Source: Hysterium pulicare CBS 123377
Lineage: Eukaryota; Ascomycota; Dothideomycetes; Hysteriales; Hysteriaceae
Assembly (NCBI GenBank): GCA_000467715.1
Contig: AJFK01000148.1
Location: forward strand, 1-64,000
Length of the DNA stretch: 64,000 nucleotides
Direction of reading: 5' to 3'
Shown: positions 34,648 to 44,856 of the stretch, piece after piece
How positions within the stretch are numbered: the first letter of the stretch is position 1
Layout: every line of letters begins with the position of its first letter
Program-made: the position numbers and the translations under genes
The notes under the pieces: model-generated
What the model was told of the DNA's origin: nothing
What the model saw: the letters and a program-made list of their open reading frames with translations, nothing else
The model's database searches: none

Positions 34648-35392
34648 GTCTCAAATCAAGGGGATCTTCATGTCACAGTTGCTGGTCGCCAACGTAGGCT
34701 AGATGCGAAGGAGCCTCATCGAGACCTTTATTTCGATAGAGAGGAGTTGTCATGTGTCGAGATGAGGCTGCAATGGACTTGGGTAGGTGGGTGGGGTCGA
34801 GAATCAGCCCCGACGAAATTAGTAACACTAGCAAGGATGATCATGTAGTACGTGTTTAGGCGTGCTACCACTTAAACATGAGAACATATCCCATTGCGAA
34901 TGTCTTGATAGGGCCACTTGATAGGGCCACAGGCGGTGTCACAACTTGTTAGAATCTGGGTTGTGCATCAACCTCGTCACGACTCTTCTTGCTGTCCGCA
35001 TGTACTCTTCGACCTTGGTAATATGGTTATAGAGGGGTGTCCAGTCCTCAGCGGACATCAGAATTGTCGTGCGCGAGCATTCTGTTCTTACATATACTGG
35101 AACTTGAACATAAATCTAACACTTATCACACCCATTGTGATACAACGCATCATCACAATCATCACAAGCGAAAGGCTAGATCAGCAGTCACGGAGAACAC
35201 CATTCTTTAGAAGTATAATACAGATCATTTACACTATAAAAGCTTTGGCGCCCACTCTCTCATCTCTGCAAGAAATGCGCTCCTTCTCATCATTATCTAC
35301 GCCTTCGACGGATCCATACGCGGCGGAAAGAGAGGCGTCACCGCCCACATTAATCGATTCCCGGCAGTCGGCATTGACAGGCTGACTGGAAT
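34648..35392. other. Intergenic, no gene seen
   Basis: Upstream of the regulator gene (-) and downstream of the zinc-knuckle gene (-). A repeated TTGATAGGGCCAC occurs at 34907-34931. Confidence 0.4.
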
Positions 35393-36643
35393 CTATCGGC
35401 GTCGATGATCGCGGCGTTCGTCATCCCGGCTTCGACACCTACGGCTTCGATCGTCACGGCGATGGCCACGGTTTCTATCCTCAGGGATATATTGATCGTA
35501 GCCTCGAGAGCGAACATGTCTTAACTCTGATCTCGATGGTGACCTCGAGCGGCCATACCCTGACCGTGGTCTGGGCGGTAACCTCGAGCGATCGTACCCC
35601 GAGCGTGATCTGGGCGGTGACCGCGATCGCCCCCTGAAGTTTTCCCCCAAGGTATTCTCCCGACGCCTGCGTTGAGGTGAATTCGGTCGGGGAGGCGGTC
35701 GCGTTTGGCCTTGCTGCGCTTGGCGTCGAGTGGTGATGACTCGAAGACCTTCAAGCAGGATCTGCGATAATTGCACGGTGTTATCGCCGGATGAACCGCC
35801 AGCTCTCGCTGAAACAGAATCGGAAGGCCCTCGATGCGGTGCCATCGAGGTATACGGCGAGCTTAACGAAGCTGTTTGGGGCACCTGAGCTTGTTGCGTT
35901 TGGCCCTGCGATTGGTCTCGAGTAATTTCAGCCAGAAGCCGAAGGCCTTCGAGGATGATCTGCGATGACTGCACGCTATCGCTGGATAACTCTCTAGCTT
36001 GAGCTGAATTTGAGTCTGACGTTCCAGCTTGAGCTAAATCAGTGTGTGAACCTCCAGCTCTCGCTGGATCGAAGTATGAAGCTCCAGCTTTCGCCAGAGT
36101 AGTTCGAGACTCGTCGGGCTCGGGATCCCCTTTTATGACGACCGCACCGGGCGGAATCACGCCAGCATGGTTTTTCCACCAGCTCTTCTTCATCTGCATC
36201 AAGGGACAGGCCTGGAAAACAGTTGGCCTACAACTCTGAAAACTAAGTAGCACTCTTCATTAAGACTCCAGCCTATCCAGACTCCGGGCCAATGCCTATA
36301 ATTTCATCGGTGAAGCTCATGGAGACGAAAAAGAAACTTGATGCGCCTCTCAAAGAACAACTGTGCTGTGGATAAAATCTACACATACCTAGCGATAATG
36401 GCCACCATTCGCTTGATTATGGCAGACGAAACACTCGTACCGGCAGTCAAGCCAGTGTTCCAAGTGGTACCGTCCCTTCTCCTGTCCGCAGCGTAGGCAG
36501 CGAATATCAGTGGGTTTTACGCCCAACTTTTCGCCATAGTGCCCTTGCGGGTTGCCGCTGTTCGAAGGCCTCCTAGGAGGACCTCCGTCGTCGCCTGGGC
36601 CGCTGTCGCCTAGGCCCTGCTGTGCAGGCACTATTATTGACAT
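35393..36643 (-). CDS. Zinc-knuckle protein with RS-rich tail, probably damaged
   Basis: Exon 1 (36643-36389) encodes MSIIVPAQQGLGDSG and then two zinc-knuckle-like units, CLRCGQEKGRYH... and CFVCHNQANGGHYR. A consensus intron follows (36236-36388, GTATGT..CAG). Exon 2 (36235-35393) starts SCRPTVFQAC, which supplies the last Cys of a perfect CX2CX7HX4C knuckle, and runs into Ala-rich repeats (AxAGxSxxDxAxAG) and a strongly Arg/Ser-rich tail like RS domains of RNA-processing proteins. However, the codon right before the splice donor is TAG (36391-36389). The usual codon there would be CAG, so a C-to-T change may have cut the protein to 84 residues. Otherwise a different donor is used. Confidence 0.55.
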
Positions 36644-36857
36644 CAAAACACGAGAGAAAAGGGTGTGAGATGTAGAAAGACGTATTTGTATTGCTGAGTG
36701 GAGAGAGGTATGTGGAAGAGATGAGGGCTAGGAAAAATTGGAATATCGTCACTGTGCGCCAAGACTTCAAGCTTAGTCAACCATGGCGTGACGCGACTTG
36801 ACGTAGGTAGATACCTAGGTAGACTTAAGAAACGATAACAGCACTTCACCTCTCCAC

Positions 36858-36865
36858 TATATAAA
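36858..36865 (+). promoter_or_regulatory. TATA-like box, plus strand
   Basis: TATATAAA in the region between the two divergent low-complexity genes, upstream of the Lys-rich repeat gene. Confidence 0.35.
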
Positions 36866-37050
36866 CTCCACGCACCTTCTACAACGCCCTCCACCACACT
36901 CCTGGATGACAAACAATCATCCGATGCAAGCGTTCTAACAGAGTCAGGGGCTGGAAGGCTGAGAATTTCAAGAAAAGAGTAAGTGTACTGATTACCCCCA
37001 AGCTCAATTCACGTCTCTCGCCTATCTTAGGTGTTTTTACCCCACTCAGC

Positions 37051-38056
37051 GAGGCTGGAAAGAAGATCCTGCGGCAGCGGGTCAAAGTCTGGCATGAGAT
37101 AATCATACACAGACGGGAGATGCTGCGTTTGGGCGAACCGGTTGACGAGATCCAGCCCTCGCCAGAGCACATCTCAGACCGTATACTGGTACACGATGAC
37201 ATGTTTGAGGATTATTATTATCCGGCAAAAGAGAACTTCGACAGGTTGGTAGAAGAGCCCAAGCTCGCTAAGCTAACAGGCGGAAATACCGCTGTCCCTA
37301 CCGCATCGAACACAAAGGCATAGAAGACTACCAGCGCTGCCCTCGGAAAAAACAGCGTCTGGTTCGTCACCAGCCCAACAAACGTCAAAGGCAAAGAAGA
37401 TTACCGGCGCTGGTCTCAAAAAAACAACGTCCGGTGCTTCGTCAGCCCAACGAGCGTCAAGGGCAATGAAGATTACTGGCGCTGGCCTCGGAAAAACAGC
37501 GTCTAGTTCTTCAACCCAACAAATGTCGAAGACTGGGAAAGATACTGGCGCTGGCCTTGATAAAACAGCGGCGGCTCTTCTAAAAGGTCAGGCCATACCG
37601 AAGGTCAAGAAGGAAGCCGTCGCTGTCCCCGAGGCAGCAGTGGCCACTTCTGCGGGAGTACAACCCAGACCGAAGAAAGGGATTGACCCTGGTATCCAGA
37701 AGAAAGTGGCAGCCTCTTCGGCAGGTCAACCAAAGTCTAGGAAGGGAAAGGAGGCCGTTGGTACTCAGCAACCAGCGATGCCCTCCCTTCAAGGCTCGGG
37801 CCAGACCAAGCCGAAGGTGCTTGTTAAAGACTCTCCCAGACTCGGCAGCGAATCGGCTAGAGCTCGCTTCGACAAAGCCTTCCCAAATTATCGTCCTCCA
37901 ACACAACGCAAAGAGAGTGCACTTGTGGTAAAAGGCGGGGATGAACATCAAGGAAAGGCACTCGTCGCAAAAGGTGAGGATAAAAGTCAAGAGAAAGCGC
38001 TGACTTACAGCGATATGGTAAAGAAGCCAGCCGCGCCGCCACCGCCTCCTCCATAG
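37051..38056 (+). CDS. Lys/Ala-rich repeat protein, frame disturbed
   Basis: Two frames show coding character. The first, from about 37051, reads EAGKKILRQRVKVWHEIIIH, HRREMLRLGEPVDEIQPSPE and YYYPAKENFDRLVEEPKLAK, ending at TAG 37321. The second is open from about 37322 to 38056 and reads AKKITGAGLKKTTSGASSA repeats, then KVKKEAVAVPEAAV and a C-terminal YSDMVKKPAAPPPPPP. The junction is a tandem 72-base repeat in which the first unit has a stop and a one-base excess relative to the others (see repeat). Upstream exon structure is unclear; GTAAGT at 36978 to TAG at 37030 would make an intron but phase does not settle. Predicted product is basic and disordered. Function unknown; probably decaying or polymorphic. 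Confidence 0.45.
37315..37600 (+). repeat. 72-base coding tandem repeat, about four units
   Basis: Units start near 37315, 37388, 37460 and 37533, each encoding a version of (K)KITGAGLxKTxSxxSxxQ. The first spacing is 73 rather than 72 bases because a run of six A's (unit 1) replaces five A's (unit 3) and other small changes do not fully compensate. Confidence 0.65.
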
Positions 38057-38610
38057 TCCGCAGCGCATAATGGCTTGTTGGTTCTTCGTCTAATAGCGTA
38101 ACATATTGAGGGATTCTTGCCAGCATTTACTAAAAATTACTAGCCACGCAATGAAAGTCTTTTCCCTAGAACTATGCGCACTAGTCTGCTAGCTACGTGA
38201 AGGTAACAAAGCCCCAGGATGAGTGAGCTTATATTCGTGCGGTGGTTTATCGATGCATGGTGTTGGACGGAGATGGAGTCCATGCTGTTGACTGATGAAT
38301 GCAAGACGATTGTTGTTGAGGTTCAAGTTTTCGGCACGGGTATTCTAGGCGCCAAGTCACCCAAACCTCTTAATAATTATTAATAGAGAGTATTTACTAG
38401 CCAAAACTTGGCCATCTCAGGTGTCCAACTCAAAGATGGGGGAGTCTAATTTGACGACGTGCACGGGAGTAACCCACCGTCCGCTACTTCAGCATGAAAC
38501 TTCCATGGCATTCTTCACAGACAATCTCGACCTTCAATCTTTGAATAACACTTCCTCGAAGTTCTGTGGTGCTGACCTTGCTGCCTTCGTAACTTTCGAG
38601 TCAAAGGTTA
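38057..38610. other. Intergenic, possible first exon of phosphatase gene
   Basis: No gene assigned. A signal-peptide exon for the histidine phosphatase gene may lie here, but I could not fix one. Confidence 0.35.
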
Positions 38611-38694
38611 GGTAGCTTCCTCGGCCTTGTCGAGGCCTACTCGACCCTGGTTCTGGGACCTGTAAACCGGCATCCTAAGGATCTAGAACTTGAA

Positions 38695-40169
38695 ATGTTC
38701 CGATCCCTCAAATGGCCGATCAGGATTAGTAGAAGCCGGGATTGCCTTAAACCATGTAATCTACATCTACCTCCGGGCTCGCATGCATTCCAACTCCATT
38801 TTAGTTTGCTGTCTGGCCATTTTCGCAGAAACACTCGGTCTGTAATGCATCGCAAATCATCGTCGAACTTCAAGGAGCACCTAGCTGCACTCTCTCCTTA
38901 CTTCAACATCTACAGACAACCTCCCGCTCCAGTCTCTCGCAAAATAGCCGGTGCCGTCTATCTGTTCCGCCATGGCATCCTGGAGGTGTCCCAATACGAT
39001 TTCAAAGCGCACATTGCACCGTTCCTAAAAAAGCTTGACTCTCTTCAGCGAGCCAACACCCCATTTGTACGAGGTTCATTAAGCCACTTGTCGACATACA
39101 GAAGCTGGATCACCGAGGCACACGTCGGCATGGTATCGAAAGCCGGTCTTCAGCAGAGCGCCGATCTAGGACGAGCTTTCCGGATAAGATATAGCCAATG
39201 GCTAAAAGACGCCGAATCTGATCCAGATAAGCAGAGCCCTCTGATGACTGTATGGAGCGACTCGGCCACACGTTGTCGCCTCACAGCAATCACATTCGCC
39301 GAAGCTTTCTCAGGTTCGTTGTTCAGCCATAGAGGAACCCTTGAACATGCTGACACAAGCCTCAAGGCAAAGTTATGCTGGAGTCAGAGCGCGTCGACGA
39401 TGGCTTGCCCGCTGTGGATACCCAAGTCAACATCGCGTATGCAGATACCACTCTGGAGACTTGCAACAATTTGTCCTGGCACACTGCTCTGCGCATCGAC
39501 CAAGATGCCGGCACCAAGCAGATGTGCGAGCTGATGAATGTCGCAATTTCGGAAGCCTACGAGCGACTAAGGAGAGACTGGCTTGATTCGGAAACGTTCA
39601 GCGTCGAGGATGTGTATGCGATGCAGCTACTTCATTGCTACGACATTGTTTCTGGGAGGGAGTCTCCATTCGAAGATTGCTTCAAACCGCAGGACTGGGT
39701 CGGATTCGAGTATTTGCGCGACACCAAATACTATTTCAGTGAAGGCTATGGACGTGTTGACGCGGGAGCTTATGCGGTTCCCTGGCTAGTTGCAGCTATA
39801 GGGAAACTGGGCCAACATGATGAGAGATTCCCGCTTAGTGTGGCTTTCACACATCGTGAAGAAGTATTATACCTTTGCTGCCTGCTTGGGATAGCTTACG
39901 AGCCCGACTGGACACCGGATCTAGGGAGGGTCGATGATGAGAGGCAATGGCGCGTCTCGTTGCTTGCTCCGTATCTAGGACATGTGGGCCTTGAGACATA
40001 CTACCAGACGTGTGGAAGCAAACGTTTAAGGATCGTTATTAATGGCGGCGTTAGACCCGCGTTCTTTGGGGAACTGCAGCAAGATTCGGATGGTGGTTAT
40101 GATCTTGACGAAGTTGATGCGTGGGCGCGACAGAAGTCGTGCAAGTGGGAAGGGTTTAAGGGACTGTAG
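38695..40169 (+). CDS. Histidine phosphatase superfamily protein (acid phosphatase branch)
   Basis: Exons 38695-39313 and 39373-40169 with a 59-nt intron (GTTCGT..AAG, branch CTGACA) give 471 residues from the first in-frame ATG. The frame is open back to about 38611 and reads LGSFLGLVEAYSTLVLGPVN, like the end of a signal peptide plus mature start, so a short upstream exon is probably missing. The catalytic RHG lies in YLFRHGILEVSQYDF and the second-site HRE in FTHREEVLYLC. The intervening helical region with MVSKAGLQQSADLGRAFR and WSDSATRCRLTA matches the branch-2 histidine phosphatases (phytase, acid phosphatase, MINPP-like), although the usual RHGxRxP is not kept. Likely substrate: a phosphomonoester, possibly outside the cell. 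Confidence 0.75.
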
Positions 40170-40743
40170 CTTTCTCCCCCAATGGCTCAATGATATCCGG
40201 TCAATACAAGCAGGTGACACGGGGTGTCATAATTCATCGTTCTCGGAGATGGGTCTTCACCTACCACCATCTCTACCAGCAGCCTACAAAGCTGAGTCAG
40301 ACTCTAGGAAGCGCATGAAAGCAAGCTGCTATCCTGCAGCTCAGTCGGAAAATAGTATTTAGAACAGAATCTTCCCAGACTTGCACCGCCAAAAGAGTTA
40401 CCCAGGAGCGAGTACGACGAATATTGACCCCCCATGACTCGCTTCACAATCACAGATGTTGAGTCCACTTCTTGCCGTGCAGGACTACCGAAGCATCAAA
40501 AGCCGGGCGGTTACTAGTGCCGCATTTACGGTGTTTTCGGTGTTTCGGCTCTAAGCCCGAAACCCCAGAGTCCCACTCCTCGGAACGCCGTTCCCGGCCC
40601 CATCTGCGAACTGCACCCGTGACAACGGAATGTTGGTCTTAGCGCGCATCTGTGCTGTATAATGAATTGCTTCGCGGCGAGTGCATTGATGTATCTTGTG
40701 CGCTGCAGAGGATACGGCCATTTTTCCCATCCTTCTATTCGAT
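40170..40743. other. Intergenic, upstream of monooxygenase gene
   Basis: Presumed promoter of the first cluster gene; contains several CGG/CCG triplets (40500-40640), the half-sites favoured by Zn2Cys6 proteins. No gene seen. Confidence 0.4.
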
Positions 40744-42146
40744 ATGCAACAACAGAATCGCGCTTCTGACGGTGGCCCATCTTATCCCAAGTTTCATATC
40801 CTGATTGTTGGAGCTGGGATTGCTGGGTTGTCCACCGCGATTGCATGCTGGGAAAAAGGCTTCAATGTTTCCTGCCTGGAGTACGCCTCCGAGTTTAAAC
40901 AGGCACGTATACTCAAAGCAGCATCTCGACCGCTATAATTAATAAATCGACTTCTAGATCGGAGCCGGTATATTCCTAGGCGGCAATGCTTCCCGCATAC
41001 TGTGCCATTGGGGCCTTAAGCCGGCGCTGGACAAGGTCGCCATCCTTCAGCAGAGGACTGTCTTCGTGAGTCAAGCAGGGGAGACGTTGGATGTGAAGGA
41101 GTACAAGGAGCTTCAAGATGAGATCGGCTATCCGCTTTGGCAAATGCATCGTGCGGATTTACACGAAGTTCTTTTGGCCAGAGCTAGGGAGCTGGGGATA
41201 CCTATTCGGATGGGCGTTCCCGTGAAGAGATATGACTGGGCTGCACCCGCTGTTCTCCTGGAAGATGGATCAACTGTGAGTGCAGACTTGATCGTGGCTG
41301 CTGATGGTAAGCGACAAACGGATCTCTTCTGCAATCAAATCAAGTAACGAGAATGGATGTGCAGGGTATAGATCGTACGCCAGGCAAAACATGCTTGGTC
41401 GCCCTGACGAGCCTCGCTTCAGCGGAAATTCTGCGTTGCGCGCTCTGATCCCTACGGAGCCGCTGGCAGCAAATCCAGACTTGAAGCGTTTCATCAATTG
41501 GGAAGATCAAGCAACTCATGTGTGGTTCGTATTTTGATCAACTGCCATTTCGCATCTGGACACTGATTGTTACGCTTCATTTAGGATTGGAGCAGGCTGC
41601 CATGTTGTCGGATATCCTGTCAGGGAAGGTAAATACTACAACATCGTCCTGACTCAGAAGGCAATCCATACTGCAGGTCCGAAGTACGTTGTTGACATGG
41701 ACGCTGCTGAAGCGATTGAGCTTTATAAAGACTGGGATCCCAATTTGAGGGCGATACTAGAGCATCTCCCACATCCGGTCCTAGAATGGAAGCTTTGCGA
41801 TATGGAGCCACTGGAATCATGGGTGTTCCCTGGAGGGAAGATTTGTCTAGCAGGCGATGCTTGCCACACAATGCTGCCGTCCGCTGCCCAGGGCGCTGCA
41901 ATGGGAATCGAGGATGGAGCTGCAATTGCAGAATTGTTGACTCGTGCACTGGACAAGTCCGACATTCCGAGAATACTGAGAACCTATCAGAAGTTGAGGT
42001 TGCCTCGATGTACTGACATCATCTCGAATGCAAGGCAAGATGCGAAGAAATGGCATGACAAGAAAGCTAGTCCTGGTGTTACAAGCTTGTGGTCTTGGAA
42101 TTATGACATATTTGGAGCTGCTCAGAATATTGAGCTGGAAACATGA
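40744..42146 (+). CDS. FAD-dependent aromatic monooxygenase (salicylate hydroxylase-like)
   Basis: Four exons, 40744-40902, 40958-41306, 41365-41524 and 41585-42146, give 409 residues. The first intron begins with GC (CAG|GCACGT..TAG); no GT donor keeps the phase. Motifs of group A flavin hydroxylases are complete: ILIVGAGIAGLSTAIA (FAD-binding GxGxxG, residues about 19-34), the LIVAADG strand (DG motif region) and LAGDACHTMLPSAAQGAAMG (second FAD motif, GD). Length and order fit salicylate or 6-hydroxynicotinate 3-monooxygenase relatives, which hydroxylate phenolic acids using NAD(P)H and oxygen. It is convergent with the ring-cleavage gene next door, in what looks like a catabolic cluster. 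Substrate is not determined by sequence. Confidence 0.9.
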
Positions 42147-42834
42147 GCAATGGAGTCGATGAGCATTTAGTAAGAGTTCCTAAAAAGATAGATCTCACAT
42201 TCGGGTCACAAAGCCTATCTTCTAGTCATAATGCGAGACGCACTTTGAAGTCTGTATAGTAAATGGTATTGAAGCGTAACGACCACTTCTGATCGACTGG
42301 AATAAAACTACGAGAAGGGCGGCAACGACCCACGAGCGTTTTCATTCCTTGATTTAAAGTATACCTCTCTACACTGCACGGAGCGGGAAAAACCAATAAG
42401 AATCAAACGCAAATTCAAAGAAATACTGTTACATCATTCAATGAAATCAACTTTAAATGAGAGCTTTGAACATAATCAATGCTCATGCATGGTTGAGGTT
42501 TAGCAGATTCTTCATGTAGCGGCTACCGTGCATGACAAAATCCTTTGGAGACTATTCCCGACTCAAGCTTATAGTCTACGAATCCATCATATATGGCATA
42601 CAAAGAACCCGTCCAATGGCTAGCAAGATGGTGGGAGCTGATCAAGAGTTTCAAGTGCATAGAGAGACTTGTTATATGTATTGAAGGTCAATATTTGTTT
42701 CTTGGGCATTGTTGAACATCCTTAAAGGTCTTATCATAAAGGCGATGACGAAGGGGTCATCTCAACAATTTGGAGCATCATCGTCAGTATTTCTGCATTC
42801 TTTCCCGTATGTATAAGATGGCTGGTGGGAGCAT
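42147..42834. other. Convergent 3' intergenic region
   Basis: Between the 3' ends of the monooxygenase (+) and the dioxygenase (-). No gene seen. Confidence 0.4.
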
Positions 42835-44393
42835 TTACTGCAACTTCCCCATAGCTTTCAAGAACTTGATTGCCTCTTCATCCTTTCCAAATCGATCCTT
42901 TTTGCAAGTTAGAAGCTTGGCTATGCCCGTAATCTAGTGAGTGAGGATCTTACCGGAAGTGAACTCCAGTAGTCAGGATCGACGTCTTCAGCAGCCAACA
43001 CACCACAACCTTTCAGAGCCCATTTGGTGAAGAGGAGGCTACGACAACTCTCAAGCATGATGGTCAATTGATCAGTACCGACTTGCATCGGCTTCAATTC
43101 CATGTGCATAGCACCGACGGTCTTTTGGTCAGCATTTCCGTGGGGTGTAAAACCAGCCTCATAACTGGCACCGCCTGGAACAAAGACATCGGACCGGCCA
43201 CCTCCAGTCGGCCCGTAGATTTTGGCCAAGAATTCCGATGCACAATTTCTGTGGAAGTAGGGCGGTCGAAAGGTGTTCTGTGCTACATCCCATCGGGGAC
43301 CGAAAGTGAGGAAGTCACAAAGCGGGGCCTCAGAGTCGCGGGATCTCGCCGTGAGAACGGTGTTGATGGACGGATCGGTGTGGTCGACGGAAACGGTATT
43401 ATGATAGACGAACTTTGTGAGATCGTATTTATAGGGGACGTAGTTTCCGTGCCATGCGACGACATCGAATGGCGAGTGGTCTTGCATCGTTGCGTAGTAA
43501 TTGTCCAGGTGTTTGGTGACAACAGTCCATTCCCCGGTCGAAGTGGTATCGATGTCTGCTTTAGGGAAAAGAAAGTCACGAGAGTTTGCGAGGCCATATC
43601 CTCCGAGCGGACCCAGTTCTGGAAGTTCCCATCTCGTTCCCCATGTCTCAACAACATATCCTCGAGCGCCTGCCGGAGAGTAAGCCTTGACGATGTCTAC
43701 CTTGAAACGAAGTCCTCGCTGAATGACACATATCTCTGAAGGCTGAAGATACAAATGGCCGAACTCCGTAGTGATATCTAGATGTCCCTCCTGGGCTGCA
43801 ATCAAAAAGTCTCCATCAATGTTCACAATCGCTTTGTTGTGCATGCTGGAATTGATCGCAAAGACATGATAGGCAATTCCTTCTCGCAGATTTGGATGGC
43901 CACTGCCGCAAAGAGTATGGAGACCCTGAGTGAAGTCCTTGGAATCGCTATTGGGCGATGGAATATCAAACGCACGCCATGACAGTTGAGATGGAACCGT
44001 CTGGAGACTATCGTCGGTCGGAAGGAAAGAAGCCACAAGAGTCGGATTTCTGTCAGTTTGCGCGGAGGAAGAGTGGACAGCTGCGGGGCGGCGACGGTAT
44101 AAGAAATTCCTCGCCGTGACAGGTCGGTTGGCTGCAAAGGAAGAACCTGTCACTTGCTCGGCATAGAGCCCATAGGGGCATTTTTGTGGCGAGTTTTGTC
44201 CGATTGGAAGCGCGCCTGGGATGAGCTCCGACTGATGCTCATTACCAAAACCTTGAAGGTATTCGTACGGGTCTTCCGGCCTTGTACAACGCTTTGCCTT
44301 TGCGTCAGTCCAATGAAACCTACGGGTATTGAAGGACGGCAAGGCTGCGTTGCCGTTGGTAGTCATCGAGTTTCCTTCGGCTGTGTTGTGCAT
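42835..44393 (-). CDS. Homogentisate 1,2-dioxygenase-like ring-cleavage enzyme
   Basis: Exons 44393-42954 and 42897-42835, joined over a 56-nt intron (GTAAGA..AAG, branch CTTCTAAC), give about 500 residues; the last exon adds 20 residues ending FLKAMGKLQ. The N-terminus shows YLQGFGNEHQSELIPGALP and NSPQKCPYGLYAEQVTGSSF, and the metal site region reads RPPYFHRNCASEFLAKIYG with FTPHGNAD and KTVGAMHMELKP. These carry the two His and one Glu of homogentisate dioxygenases, which open homogentisate to maleylacetoacetate with Fe(II). The 25-residue stretch before PEDPYEYLQGF is longer than usual; ATG 44366 is an alternative start. No isomerase or fumarylacetoacetase gene is next to it, suggesting a paralogue specialised for this cluster. 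Confidence 0.92.
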
Positions 44394-44500
44394 TCTGATC
44401 GACTTTGTGAGATTGACGCTTGACTTGCGTCGGTGCAAGCCGCTCTGTTATATTCGAAAACTGACAAGGTGCGACTGTATACAATTTGGAGAAACCTTGT

Positions 44501-44523
44501 TTCCGGCATTAGATTTTGTCCGA
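44501..44523. promoter_or_regulatory. Candidate regulator site upstream of dioxygenase gene
   Basis: CCGGCA and TTTGTCCG separated by six bases (44503-44522), about 110 bases upstream of the start. The same two blocks recur at 48522-48537 upstream of the MFS gene with a one-base spacer. Resembles paired CGG half-sites of Zn2Cys6 factors; inference only. Confidence 0.3.
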
Positions 44524-44856
44524 ACCTGGTAGTACCACAGTGTTGGAACTGCCGGCTTTGGCTTTCGGACATTTCTAACATCGGGTCATCCAGTTAACAC
44601 CGTAACTCTCCGGCTCTCGCAGTTTAACATGTCATGTAAAGAATGCCTGAATTAGAGGGCCTATTGCTTAATTAAGCAGGGGAGAGCCCATTGGTCGAGC
44701 CAGTACTGATATCTAGACCGGCCCATTTTCACGTGAAATTATCAATACAAAAATGATTTGAGAATCTTATGGACATGCGATGATCATTCGAAGACACCCG
44801 TTTTGCAACAATCTATCAAGTCACCCACTCCCCGTTTTAACAGCGCTAGTTCCGTT
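44524..44856. other. Intergenic between dioxygenase and P450 genes
   Basis: Dioxygenase promoter and P450 3' region. No gene seen. Confidence 0.4.

Noticed and set aside
39315-39534. Read-through of the phosphatase intron in the first frame
   Set aside because: It gives an unrelated tail and a stop, whereas splicing 39314-39372 joins two family-like halves in phase.
40909-40957. GT donor (GTATAC) as an alternative start of the first monooxygenase intron
   Set aside because: It leaves one extra base in the codon and shifts the next exon out of frame; the GC donor at 40903 keeps phase.
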